Source: Acidimicrobiaceae bacterium (GTDB lineage Bacteria > Actinomycetota > Acidimicrobiia > Acidimicrobiales > Poriferisodalaceae). From it: a stretch of 33,354 bases of DNA. This document shows positions 8,731 through 15,869 of the stretch, one piece after another (position 1 is the stretch's first letter; every line of letters starts with the position of its first letter). The translations under genes were made by a program, and so were the position numbers. Under the pieces are notes generated by a model. It saw only the letters and a list, made by a program, of their open reading frames with translations. It searched no databases and was not told the DNA's origin. The stretch is taken from the NCBI GenBank assembly GCA_002708935.1, contig PAPO01000004.1, positions 90,384 through 123,737 on the forward strand, read 5' to 3'.

Positions 8731-10207
8731 GACTCAGGACCCTCTTGATCAAAGGTCGTTGGGATGGCTTCGCTACTTACATCGAAAGGCGACAACTCCA
8801 GATAACTGGGATCGCGACGGACTACCTCACCCTCATTGGGACAACATCACCGGCCCTCCGATGACATCGTTTCATCGATTCGACTTGATTGATTCCGCCT
8901 ATGCCATGGCCTTAATGAGTGACCGAACTCCAGCTTGGACCGAGGTTTACAGCAAAGTGCTTGACGAGCTGGTATCCCGACATACGTCTTGGTGGGCAGC
9001 CGAGGACTGGATGACTCAATTCGGAACAGATCCTGATCGCGGAAACTATCCAGACCAGTATCGGGCGCTTATACCTCAAGATTTGTGGGGAAATTACGAT
9101 GTACCCGGATGGACGGCGAATGGCGTAGAGCCATATGGGATTCAAATGGATCCCGTGGCTGCTGACGGGATGCTCTTCTTCAAAGGTTTCTTTGGCTTAT
9201 TACTCGGCTTGCATCGGTATGTTTCCAATGACTCAAAGTGGAATGAACCATTCGAAATGATCCGGGATGGAGAGCACACCTTCAGTTGGACTCATTCCGG
9301 GGTTATGAGCCACCTTGCTGAACAGTGGCATGGCCGACATATGGGTTGTCATTGTGAAAACACAAAAATTTGGCCTTATTGACTGGCTGGCGCCGGTCTC
9401 GGTCTGAGACTCCACGACCAACTCCTCGACACGAATTACCACTCTGCTTTCGACCAGTGGTGGGAGTACGCGTCGGATAATTACATCACTTGGGACGGAG
9501 ATAAAGCCGTTGCTATGGACTTGTACTACGACCCCGTTGTTGACGAGCATCTTCAAACGCCCATTGGTCTCATAGCTCCCACCTGGTACCTAGCACCGCA
9601 ACGCAGAGAAGTAGCAGAGACCGCATGGACATTTGGTGCTGCGGCTATGGGGCTCCTCGGCGACAGTGACGTTAAATTGCAGAAAGCTCAAGAAGGCGTT
9701 CTGCTTGCCTGGTTTACCGGCGAATTCGCTGAGGGTGCCGTCAAACAAAAACTTTGGGACGCCTGCGACACTCTCTTCGAACCTCACCTCGACCAAGATT
9801 CTGGAGAATTCACTTTCGGATTCGGTTTCGATGAACCCCACCCGCGTGGGCAACCTAATGCTCGAGTGATGGCTGGGTGGGTGTGTCGTCCCGGGGCATG
9901 GGCTGAAATATTCGAGAACCCCGATTTAGCGAAGCACACTCAACCGTGTGTAGAAGGTATCGACTTTCCGAGAGTAGCGATGAGTCAAGCCCAGTGGACT
10001 GGTGATGCTTTACATCTTGCTGCTAGTCCATGCAATAGCACCACTAAAGGCGCTCGGACCTCAATGCGCGTGCGTCGGTTACCTGTTGATGGGGAATGGA
10101 CTCTCACTAGTTCGGACGGAACGACTTCTAGTTGGACCGCTGTGAACGGTGAGACTCCTATCGAAGTAATCGCTGATGGATCCTCGTTTACCTTGACAGT
10201 GGAATAG
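8720..10207 (+). CDS. linalool dehydratase/isomerase-like protein, probable selenoprotein (in-frame TGA = Sec221)
   Basis: One 495-codon reading frame interrupted only by TGA at 9380-9382; the track splits it into 8720-9382 and 9515-10207, which are in the same frame. Similarity to the linalool dehydratase/isomerase (Ldi) family is visible on both sides of the TGA. Before it are DPVAADGMLFFKGFFGLLLGL (LinD DP..NIMYKGHLNLMYGL) and GCHCENTKIWPY (LinD GIVCEPDNYFVQ). After it come LAGAGLGLRLHDQLLDTNY (LinD NSVAYLSLWVYDRLHGTDY). The TGA occupies the place of LinD C180, nine residues after C212, which matches C171. LinD interconverts linalool, geraniol and myrcene. The LinD H129 position is Phe157 here, so the chemistry may differ. 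A strong AGGAGA ribosome-binding site precedes the ATG. A recent nonsense mutation is the main alternative to Sec. Confidence 0.75.
9383..9420 (+). promoter_or_regulatory. candidate bacterial SECIS hairpin directly after the in-frame TGA
   Basis: Immediately 3' of the TGA the RNA can fold into an upper stem GGUCUC/GAGACU (five Watson-Crick pairs plus one G-U) closed by the 5-base loop GGUCU at 9401-9405. A lower stem UGGCUGG (9384-9390) pairs with CCACGACCA (9412-9420) with single-base bulges, separated from the upper stem by CGCC. The apical loop starts 18 nt after the TGA and has G in its first two positions. Known bacterial SECIS elements have a similar distance and a loop G, so this fits SelB recognition. 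Folding was done by eye. Confidence 0.6.
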
Positions 10208-10214
10208 TGGTGGC

Positions 10215-11189
10215 ATGACATTTTTGGTGGAAACCGCAACCGGGCCAATCCAATCTTCTGAATTGGGTCGAGTACTGATGCATGAACATGTTTTCGTTAT
10301 CTCTACAGAAATCCAACAGAACTACCCCCAAGAATGGGGTGATGAGCAGTTTCGGATAGACGACGCAATCAAGCGGTTAAATGAACTCAAGGACAGTGGT
10401 ATCGACACCATCCTTGATCCAACAGCAATAGGACTCGGAAGATACATTCCCCGAATTCAGCAAGTCGCAAAAGAAATTGACCTCAGGATCATTTGCGCCA
10501 CAGGTCTGTACACCTTCAATGAGCTTCCCCACTACTATCGTCGCCGCAGTAGCTCAGGCGTCGACGCATTAACTACGCATTTCGTGCAAGACATTGTCGA
10601 AGGTTTCGCTGACACCGGAGTCAAGGCCGGGGTCATCAAGTGCGCTACCGACAAACCTGGCTTAACCCCAGACGTAGAACGGGTACTTAGAGCTTGTGCT
10701 CAAGCTCACCGCGAAACTGGATGCCCCATCACGACGCACACAAACGCTGAGGCCGAACGCGGACTCGACCAACAACGCATCTTCGACGAAGAAGGCGTGG
10801 ACCTCACTCGAGTGGTCATCGGTCATTGCGGAGATACAAACGATTTGGACTACCTCCAACAACTCTTGGATGCAGGCAGCATCCTCGGAATGGACCGGTT
10901 CGGTATTGATGGCTATTTGACGACTGATGAACGAGTCGAGGTCGTAGCCCAATTGTGTGAGATGGGCTACGCACAACAACTCGTATTGAGTCACGACGCA
11001 TCGTGTTACATAGATTGGATTGAAGGTGAGGTACCTCTCACACCTCTCCCCAACTGGCATTACTTACACATAAGCAAAGACGTGATCCCCGCTCTATTGG
11101 AGGCTGGCGTAAGCAACGAGCAAATCGACACCATGCTGATCGACACTCCCAAACAGTTTCTTGAGTCTCAAAATCTTGGCGGGTACTAG
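10215..11189 (+). CDS. phosphotriesterase-family metal-dependent hydrolase
   Basis: A 324-residue TIM-barrel hydrolase of the phosphotriesterase/PTE-like lactonase family, near the usual length. The binuclear metal ligands are visible in order: the HxH motif in LMHEHVF, the bridging lysine in AGVIKCATD, His in ITTHTNAE, His in VIGHCGDT and Asp in LSHDASCY. Members hydrolyse lactones or phosphate triesters. In this operon, next to oxidising enzymes and with a Baeyer-Villiger-type enzyme encoded divergently, a lactonase role is a reasonable inference. It starts seven bases after the LinD-like gene and ends eleven bases before the thioesterase. Confidence 0.9.
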   Translation: MTFLVETATGPIQSSELGRVLMHEHVFVISTEIQQNYPQEWGDEQFRIDDAIKRLNELKDSGIDTILDPTAIGLGRYIPRIQQVAKEIDLRIICATGLYTFNELPHYYRRRSSSGVDALTTHFVQDIVEGFADTGVKAGVIKCATDKPGLTPDVERVLRACAQAHRETGCPITTHTNAEAERGLDQQRIFDEEGVDLTRVVIGHCGDTNDLDYLQQLLDAGSILGMDRFGIDGYLTTDERVEVVAQLCEMGYAQQLVLSHDASCYIDWIEGEVPLTPLPNWHYLHISKDVIPALLEAGVSNEQIDTMLIDTPKQFLESQNLGGY

Positions 11190-11199
11190 CCTCAACGGC

Positions 11200-11547
11200 A
11201 TGAGTGAACTGCATACAGGCCAATTGTTTAGTGACAGCGTCGAAGTGACTGACGAGATGTCGCCGCCTCACCTACCGAACAAGGTGCTTTCCACGCCCGA
11301 CATGGTGCGACTGATCGAAGGCACGTGTCTATTTGGGGTACAGGATCATCTAGATAGTGACCAGACAACAGTCGGCATTCACATCTGCGTAAGCCACTCA
11401 GCTGCGGTCGCCTCAGGTGAAGAAGTACTGGTGGCAGCCGAGTTAACCGAGATCGACCGCAAACGACTCGTATTTAACGTGAAGGTCACCCACGGAGAGA
11501 CAGTAATTTCTGAAGGGACCCATCAGCGTTTCATAGTTGGTGGTTAA
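11200..11547 (+). CDS. fluoroacetyl-CoA thioesterase (FlK)-like hotdog protein
   Basis: A 115-residue hotdog-fold protein resembling FlK-type acyl-CoA thioesterases. Recognisable elements are VLSTPDMVRLIEGTC, where the central helix begins, the GIHICVSHSAAVASGEEVLVAAELTEID strand pair, and VTHGETVISEGTHQRFIV at the C-terminus. It would hydrolyse a small acyl-CoA thioester or an analogous compound. I start at the ATG at 11200, after the preceding stop; the track start at 11161 overlaps the phosphotriesterase gene and adds a non-family N-terminus. The ribosome-binding site is weak, so translation may be coupled. It is the last gene of the five-gene operon. Confidence 0.8.
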   Translation: MSELHTGQLFSDSVEVTDEMSPPHLPNKVLSTPDMVRLIEGTCLFGVQDHLDSDQTTVGIHICVSHSAAVASGEEVLVAAELTEIDRKRLVFNVKVTHGETVISEGTHQRFIVGG

Positions 11548-11563
11548 AGCCACAAGATTATTG

Positions 11564-11577
11564 GGGTGCGAGCACCC
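11564..11577. terminator. possible bidirectional terminator hairpin
   Basis: GGGTG-CGAG-CACCC is a short perfect hairpin between the convergent thioesterase and quinone oxidoreductase genes. There is no clear T-run after it on either strand, so the assignment rests on position and symmetry. Confidence 0.35.
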
Positions 11578-11607
11578 ATAAGTTCGATGACATCTACGAA
11601 GTTCTTT

Positions 11608-12582
11608 CTAGGGCTCAATAACAATTTTGCCGATAGATTTTCGATCCATCAGGCTCCGCAATGCTTCTGCTGCTCCCTCCAGACCATATGTCGCTGAAAT
11701 GTGAGGTCGTAGCTCGCCACTGGCAACCCATTGCAGGAGATCTTCGGCGATTTGATTTGCTAATTCGGGGTCACGTGCTGGCATCGCCCCATAGAAAACT
11801 CCCACTATTTGGCAGCTCTTTAACAACGTGAGGTTCAAAGGTATCGATGGTATTCCCGCTGTAAAGCCGATAACCAAGAAGCGTCCCGCCCATGCGATTG
11901 CCCGAAGAGCTTGTTCTGCGTAGTCACCTCCGACAACGTCGTAGACAACATCCACTCCAGCGCCGCCGGTCAATTCTTTAGCTCGGTCCTTAAGACTTTC
12001 TTCTGCGTAGTTGATCGTCTCATCCGCACCGCGTTCTCTGCAGAGATCAAGTTTTTCTTCAGTGGAAGCTGCCGCAATAACACGTGCGCCCATAAGCTTG
12101 CCGATCTCCACGGCTGACAGACCAACGTGACCTCCAGCGCCCAAAACCAAAAGGGTTTCGCCCTGTTGGAGGCTTCCGCGATGTTTGAGGCCGTAGTAAG
12201 AGGTTCCGTGGGCATACAGCAAACCTGTCGAATCAGCAAAACTAACTCCATCTGGGAGTGTTCTCGCAGCTGACGCCTGGGCAACCGCTAGCTCCGCGTA
12301 GCCCCCAATTGATCCCAAACCGCAGACAACTCGAGTTCCCGTCTGTAGGTTGTCCACCCCTTCACCTATAGCCGTGACAACGCCGGCTACTTCTCCTCCA
12401 GGCACGTAGGGCAGATCGGCTTTGAATTGGTATTTGTCTTCCAACATCAAAGTGTCGGGAAAGGTGACTGGTGCCGCCTTAACCTCTATGACTATTTCAC
12501 CGGGTCCAGGGGTTGGATCAGGTACCTCAGTCACCACTAAATCTTCTGGTGGGCCAAATTGGTTACATAAGACTGCTCGCAT
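11608..12582 (-). CDS. zinc-free medium-chain dehydrogenase (NADPH:quinone oxidoreductase-like)
   Basis: A 324-residue quinone oxidoreductase-like member of the MDR superfamily. The N-terminal GroES-like domain has the family sequence LPYVPGGEVAGVVTAIGEGV and lacks the structural-zinc cysteines of alcohol dehydrogenases. The Rossmann domain has LVLGAGGHVGLSAVEIGKLMGARVIAAAS and DVVYDVVGGDY. It reduces quinones, enones or enoyl thioesters with NADPH. It has its own transcript, converging on the thioesterase operon, and ends with the usual KIVIEP. The physiological substrate is unknown. Confidence 0.9.
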   Translation of the reverse strand: MRAVLCNQFGPPEDLVVTEVPDPTPGPGEIVIEVKAAPVTFPDTLMLEDKYQFKADLPYVPGGEVAGVVTAIGEGVDNLQTGTRVVCGLGSIGGYAELAVAQASAARTLPDGVSFADSTGLLYAHGTSYYGLKHRGSLQQGETLLVLGAGGHVGLSAVEIGKLMGARVIAAASTEEKLDLCRERGADETINYAEESLKDRAKELTGGAGVDVVYDVVGGDYAEQALRAIAWAGRFLVIGFTAGIPSIPLNLTLLKSCQIVGVFYGAMPARDPELANQIAEDLLQWVASGELRPHISATYGLEGAAEALRSLMDRKSIGKIVIEP

Positions 12583-12680
12583 AGCGGGCTAATTTAGTGG
12601 GTAGTTTTGCGCTAGGCCTCTGAAAACGTCTATCAGAGCAGCACTTTCGATTAGGCGGTCGTGAACGGGCCACGTGACTC

Positions 12681-13154
12681 TCAGTTGGAAAGCACGTCTC
12701 CATAGACCTCAGTCTCGAACCACTCCCGGAATTCTTGGTCTCGTGTCATTTTCCAGTGATCCCATGTTGCCCTTCCTACCGGGGAAAGAAAGGCACCCAG
12801 CTTGATGAGCTGCATGCGCATATCGACATGCATTTTTCCTACAAGGCCCTCTTGCCATGCGTCATACGTGTCGAAAAGGTCGATGAGGTCAGCCCCTAAC
12901 AGGTTGAGGGCACGAAAATATTCTTCTCCATCTAAATGACCACTAGACCAGTCCTTTATCAAGAACTGACTAAAAGTTGGATCTCGAGAGATAGTGAAGT
13001 ACCGATCGTAGAGTCGATCTGTGAGACCGTGCCCGAATTGAGTCCTACTGTGCTGCAATGTTTGGCGAGCTTCGGCGCCGATGAAAACAATCGATAACGA
13101 CAGAACTACGGCTTCTAATATTTGAGCCCAATTTGCGATCTGGTCAAGAGTCAA
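12681..13154 (-). CDS. hypothetical protein with one N-terminal membrane helix
   Basis: A 157-residue protein without a family I can name with certainty. It starts at a TTG with AGGA about seven bases upstream. Residues about 8-28 (WAQILEAVVLSLSIVFIGAEA) form one probable membrane helix. The rest is a soluble, mostly helical domain rich in aromatic residues and acids (DPTFSQFLIKDWSSG, LLGADLIDLFDTYDAWQEG), similar in style to small actinobacterial proteins of unknown function found next to membrane sensors. It lies 25 bases downstream of another small membrane protein on the same strand. Confidence 0.65.
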   Translation of the reverse strand: MTLDQIANWAQILEAVVLSLSIVFIGAEARQTLQHSRTQFGHGLTDRLYDRYFTISRDPTFSQFLIKDWSSGHLDGEEYFRALNLLGADLIDLFDTYDAWQEGLVGKMHVDMRMQLIKLGAFLSPVGRATWDHWKMTRDQEFREWFETEVYGDVLSN

Positions 13155-13179
13155 TTGACAATCCTAAATGTTCATCTAT

Positions 13180-13365
13180 CTAGGTCCGACTGAGGCGTTT
13201 GACGACGTATCGGGAACCAAGGTCTATGAGGGTGAACAAAACCGCTCCGATGACAAGTTCCACGACGCCACCGCCGTTAGCCACGATGAAAAGGGCGACG
13301 AGCGCCGCGACAATAGGTCGAGTGAGGTATCGCACACTTTTAGTGAACCATGACCGGTGCCTCAA
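13180..13365 (-). CDS. small two-helix membrane protein (61 aa or shorter)
   Basis: The minus frame encodes a basic N-terminus, two closely spaced hydrophobic segments (IVAALVALFIVANGG and VVELVIGAVLFTLIDLG) and a basic tail (RYVVKRLSRT), a pattern expected of a real small membrane protein. There is no ATG; TTG at 13365 or GTG at 13335 are the choices, and GTG may be better because it clears the aminotransferase leader. It shares orientation with the next hypothetical gene. Two plus-strand ORFs overlap it but have low-complexity, non-protein-like composition. Confidence 0.5.
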   Translation of the reverse strand: MRHRSWFTKSVRYLTRPIVAALVALFIVANGGGVVELVIGAVLFTLIDLGSRYVVKRLSRT

Positions 13366-13391
13366 AACGTGGATGGAAGTACTCTTTAATC

Positions 13392-14660
13392 ATGGATGTA
13401 TCTCGTTTTCCGCTAGTGCCGGGCCCATCTCCGATGTTGGTAACTCACAGTAAGGGTGTTTGGTTGCACACTTCAGATGGGCGTCGAATCCTTGATGCGG
13501 GCGGTGGAGCAATCGTCACAAATATTGGTCACGGTCGACAAGAGATAGCCCAAGTTGCCGCAGATGCTTTAAGTCACTTAGATTACGTGGTGCCGGTCTT
13601 CGCGACCGAATCTCGGGTCGGCTTAGTCGAAGAGGTAAGCGATTATTGGCTTCCCGACCCCTCATGGCGTTGTGTGTTTGTTAGCGGCGGTTCTGAGTCT
13701 GTGGACGCAGCATTGCGGGTCGCTCAACTCCATCATGTTGCATGTGGCAGACCTGAAAGACACAAAGTAATTGGTCGTGACGTGTCCTATCACGGAGCGA
13801 CAGTAGGGGCGTTAGCTGCTGGTTCTCACGACCGAAGACGCAAAGGATTGGAACAATTACTTCCATCTATGCCTAAGACCAGCCATCGTGATCCCGACGA
13901 ATTAGAAAAAGTTATTGAAATCGAGGGTGCCGAAACCATTAGCGCATTCATCGGAGAACCTGTGATCGGTGCCGCTGCAGGTGCCTATGTGCCTCCGGAT
14001 AATTACTGGACACGGATCTCAGAAATATGTGCCCAACACGACATCCTGGTCATAGCCGACGAAGTGATGACCGGGTTTGGGCGGCTCGGCGCGACCATGG
14101 GTCACGAGGCGCTTGGCTTCACACCCGACATCATCGCTGCAGGCAAAGGACTTGGCGGCGGATATGTGCCCATCGGCGGGGTCTACTGTCGCCGCGATGT
14201 TGTGGAACCCATTGGGAAAACAGATCTCGCGTTGATGTTTTATACCTTTGCTGGCCAAGATCTTTGTTGTTCGGTGTCAAAGAAAGTTCTCGAGATAGTG
14301 AGAACAGAGAACTTGGTTACTCAAGCAGCCACTATGGGTCAGCTGCTGCGGGAGCGACTTGAAGAAGAATTCCAGGATCACCCAAACGTCGACAGTATTC
14401 GAGGTCGCGGTCTATTGCAGGGGTTGGGCCTCGTAGCTGACCGGCAGACCGGAGATCCATTTCCGCGATCGGCGGCCTTCGCTGATACGGTCACAAACCT
14501 TGCTCTTGAGAATGACGTCTGGGTGTACCCGTCTGGTTCGGGAATATTTGATGACGCCGTGATGTTCGGTCCGCCGTTCATCGTCGAAGAAAGTCACATC
14601 GATCAAATGGTCACCGTAACTCGGCAGGCAATCGATACCGCTGCTGCCGCCGTAGGTTAG
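13392..14660 (+). CDS. class III aminotransferase (PLP)
   Basis: A 422-residue PLP-dependent omega-amino acid or diamine-type transaminase. Visible features are the N-terminal LHTSDGRRILDAGGGAIVTNIGHG, VFVSGGSESVDAALRVA for phosphate binding, VIADEVMTGFGRLG with the ring-stacking Asp, and the Schiff-base lysine in IIAAGKGLGGGYVPIGGV. I start at the ATG at 13392 because the extra residues of the track start are not family-like. It converts an amine or omega-amino acid to an aldehyde or keto acid. It converges on the cupin gene with six bases between stops, and no cognate dehydrogenase is adjacent. Confidence 0.9.
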   Translation: MDVSRFPLVPGPSPMLVTHSKGVWLHTSDGRRILDAGGGAIVTNIGHGRQEIAQVAADALSHLDYVVPVFATESRVGLVEEVSDYWLPDPSWRCVFVSGGSESVDAALRVAQLHHVACGRPERHKVIGRDVSYHGATVGALAAGSHDRRRKGLEQLLPSMPKTSHRDPDELEKVIEIEGAETISAFIGEPVIGAAAGAYVPPDNYWTRISEICAQHDILVIADEVMTGFGRLGATMGHEALGFTPDIIAAGKGLGGGYVPIGGVYCRRDVVEPIGKTDLALMFYTFAGQDLCCSVSKKVLEIVRTENLVTQAATMGQLLRERLEEEFQDHPNVDSIRGRGLLQGLGLVADRQTGDPFPRSAAFADTVTNLALENDVWVYPSGSGIFDDAVMFGPPFIVEESHIDQMVTVTRQAIDTAAAAVG

Positions 14661-14666
14661 AGAACG

Positions 14667-15062
14667 TTAGGCAGGCGGGTCGCAGGGAATGGTTTCCATC
14701 TGCGCCGGAGCAACTACTTCAAGAGCCTCAAAGTCAAGTGAGCAACTAATTTCGTTGTGAACCATCCCCGGCGGGATCGACAATGCGGCACCAGCGGCAA
14801 CTCTTTCCGTGCGACCTCCTTCAAATTCCAGGTCTACCCAGCCGTTTAAGACATAAACGAATTGCAGATCACATTGGTGATAGTGCCATCCTGTGGTGTC
14901 CATAACATCTGTAGCTCTCATCACTTGAGCTCGGTAGTCACCATTGGTGAGGTCGCTTAACCCGGTGTCGCGGTACTCAAAAAATGAACGTCTCCCCGTT
15001 TTCCCAAACTCTGCGTCGTCGAGTTGTTGACATAGCAACTCTGTTATTGAAGTCGATTCCAT
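14667..15062 (-). CDS. cupin-domain protein
   Basis: A 131-residue single-domain cupin. The first cupin motif is seen as GWHYHQCDLQFVYVLNGWVDLEFEG and the second as ALSIPPGMVHNEISCSLDFEALEV, supplying His and Glu/Gln metal ligands. A GGAGGG ribosome-binding site precedes the ATG closely. It is the last gene of a minus-strand group with the maleylpyruvate-isomerase-like and CoA-transferase genes. Its role may be a dioxygenase, an isomerase or a binding protein, and the sequence does not decide between them. Confidence 0.8.
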   Translation of the reverse strand: MESTSITELLCQQLDDAEFGKTGRRSFFEYRDTGLSDLTNGDYRAQVMRATDVMDTTGWHYHQCDLQFVYVLNGWVDLEFEGGRTERVAAGAALSIPPGMVHNEISCSLDFEALEVVAPAQMETIPCDPPA

Positions 15063-15099
15063 TTTTCCCTCCGGTTCCAGTTCATCACAAGATTGTTGC

Positions 15100-15840
15100 T
15101 TAAATCTGCAAAAGGCGTTGATGTTCCTCTAGGAGTTCGGTATTTCCGAAAGTTTCTAGGGCTGTATGTAGCTTGCGGTTCCAAACGAACAGGAGTAAAT
15201 CGCTCGCTGACCCTCGGGCGGCAACATCGCCTTTCCCATGCGTTTTTTCCACGGTAATTCCATTACTTCTTCGGGTCACCATCCATTCACCTTCAGCATC
15301 GGTTGCATGAAGATGGACAGATCCATCACCTGAGAATGCTTCGGGTAAACGCTCAGCTATAAAGAAATCATAAAATTCATTGATGCCGTCAACGGCTAGT
15401 TCAGCATTGATTGGGTGAGTGTCCCCATGGGCCGCCTCTATATCCCATCGATGCATCGCTGCTTCCTGAGTCATTCGACGCATCCAAAACTTTGCCGTGT
15501 GTATCTGCTGACTTGAGGTCCACACCTGATCATCAGGTTGGTGCATCCATATCGCGTCGTTGAGGGCGTCGGCGACCGATTGAAACCATGGACTCAGCTC
15601 AGATGTGTCCGGCTGGTTGGCTGGGTCGTTTGCCCACGCTGCTACGCCTTTCTGGCCGACAGGGGCTCCCTGACGAATTGATTGATTGACGAAAGAGAAA
15701 ACTAAACCGACGTGGATGATGGCGTTGCTTGCGGTCCAGTCGGGGATATGCGGAATGACGACTTCGTGGTCTTCAGCGGCAAGTTCTGCGATCCGTGTGG
15801 TGGATTCGTTGAATGCTGTTCTGTAGAAATCGGGTGTCAC
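15100..15840 (-). CDS. mycothiol-dependent maleylpyruvate isomerase-family protein
   Basis: A 246-residue member of the DinB-like MDMPI family found mainly in actinobacteria. It has an N-terminal helical bundle with the metal-site pattern (IPDWTASNAIIHVGLVFSFV, then MHRWDIEAAHGDTHPI) and a C-terminal alpha/beta domain (VHLHATDAEGEWMVTRRSNGITVE ... ASDLLLFVWNR). The family uses mycothiol as cofactor, which supports an actinobacterial host. It starts at GTG 15840 behind a GAGAGAG stretch and lies 29 bases after the CoA-transferase gene. The actual substrate is unknown; many members are not maleylpyruvate isomerases. Confidence 0.85.
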   Translation of the reverse strand: MTPDFYRTAFNESTTRIAELAAEDHEVVIPHIPDWTASNAIIHVGLVFSFVNQSIRQGAPVGQKGVAAWANDPANQPDTSELSPWFQSVADALNDAIWMHQPDDQVWTSSQQIHTAKFWMRRMTQEAAMHRWDIEAAHGDTHPINAELAVDGINEFYDFFIAERLPEAFSGDGSVHLHATDAEGEWMVTRRSNGITVEKTHGKGDVAARGSASDLLLFVWNRKLHTALETFGNTELLEEHQRLLQI

Positions 15841-15869
15841 AAAGTCTCTCTCTAGTTGTTGGTATCGCG

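Noticed and set aside
9380-9382. TGA read as tryptophan by a changed genetic code
   Set aside because: TGA ends other genes here, for example the first gene of the same operon (7703-7705), the gene ending at 20496 and the acyl-CoA dehydrogenase at 31793.
9515-10207. Separate gene starting at ATG 9515
   Set aside because: It is in the same frame as 8720-9382, and the 44 codons between the TGA and this ATG are open and family-like (LAGAGLGLRLHDQLL). The ATG is internal and has no ribosome-binding site of note.
8720-10207. Frameshifted pseudogene
   Set aside because: There is no frame change; only one codon differs from an open frame. A nonsense point mutation remains possible, but its exact fall on the catalytic Cys position and the hairpin make it less likely.
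13168-13453. Two plus-strand ORFs in front of the aminotransferase
   Set aside because: They are antisense to the two-helix membrane protein and have low-information sequences; the aminotransferase start at 13392 is clear.
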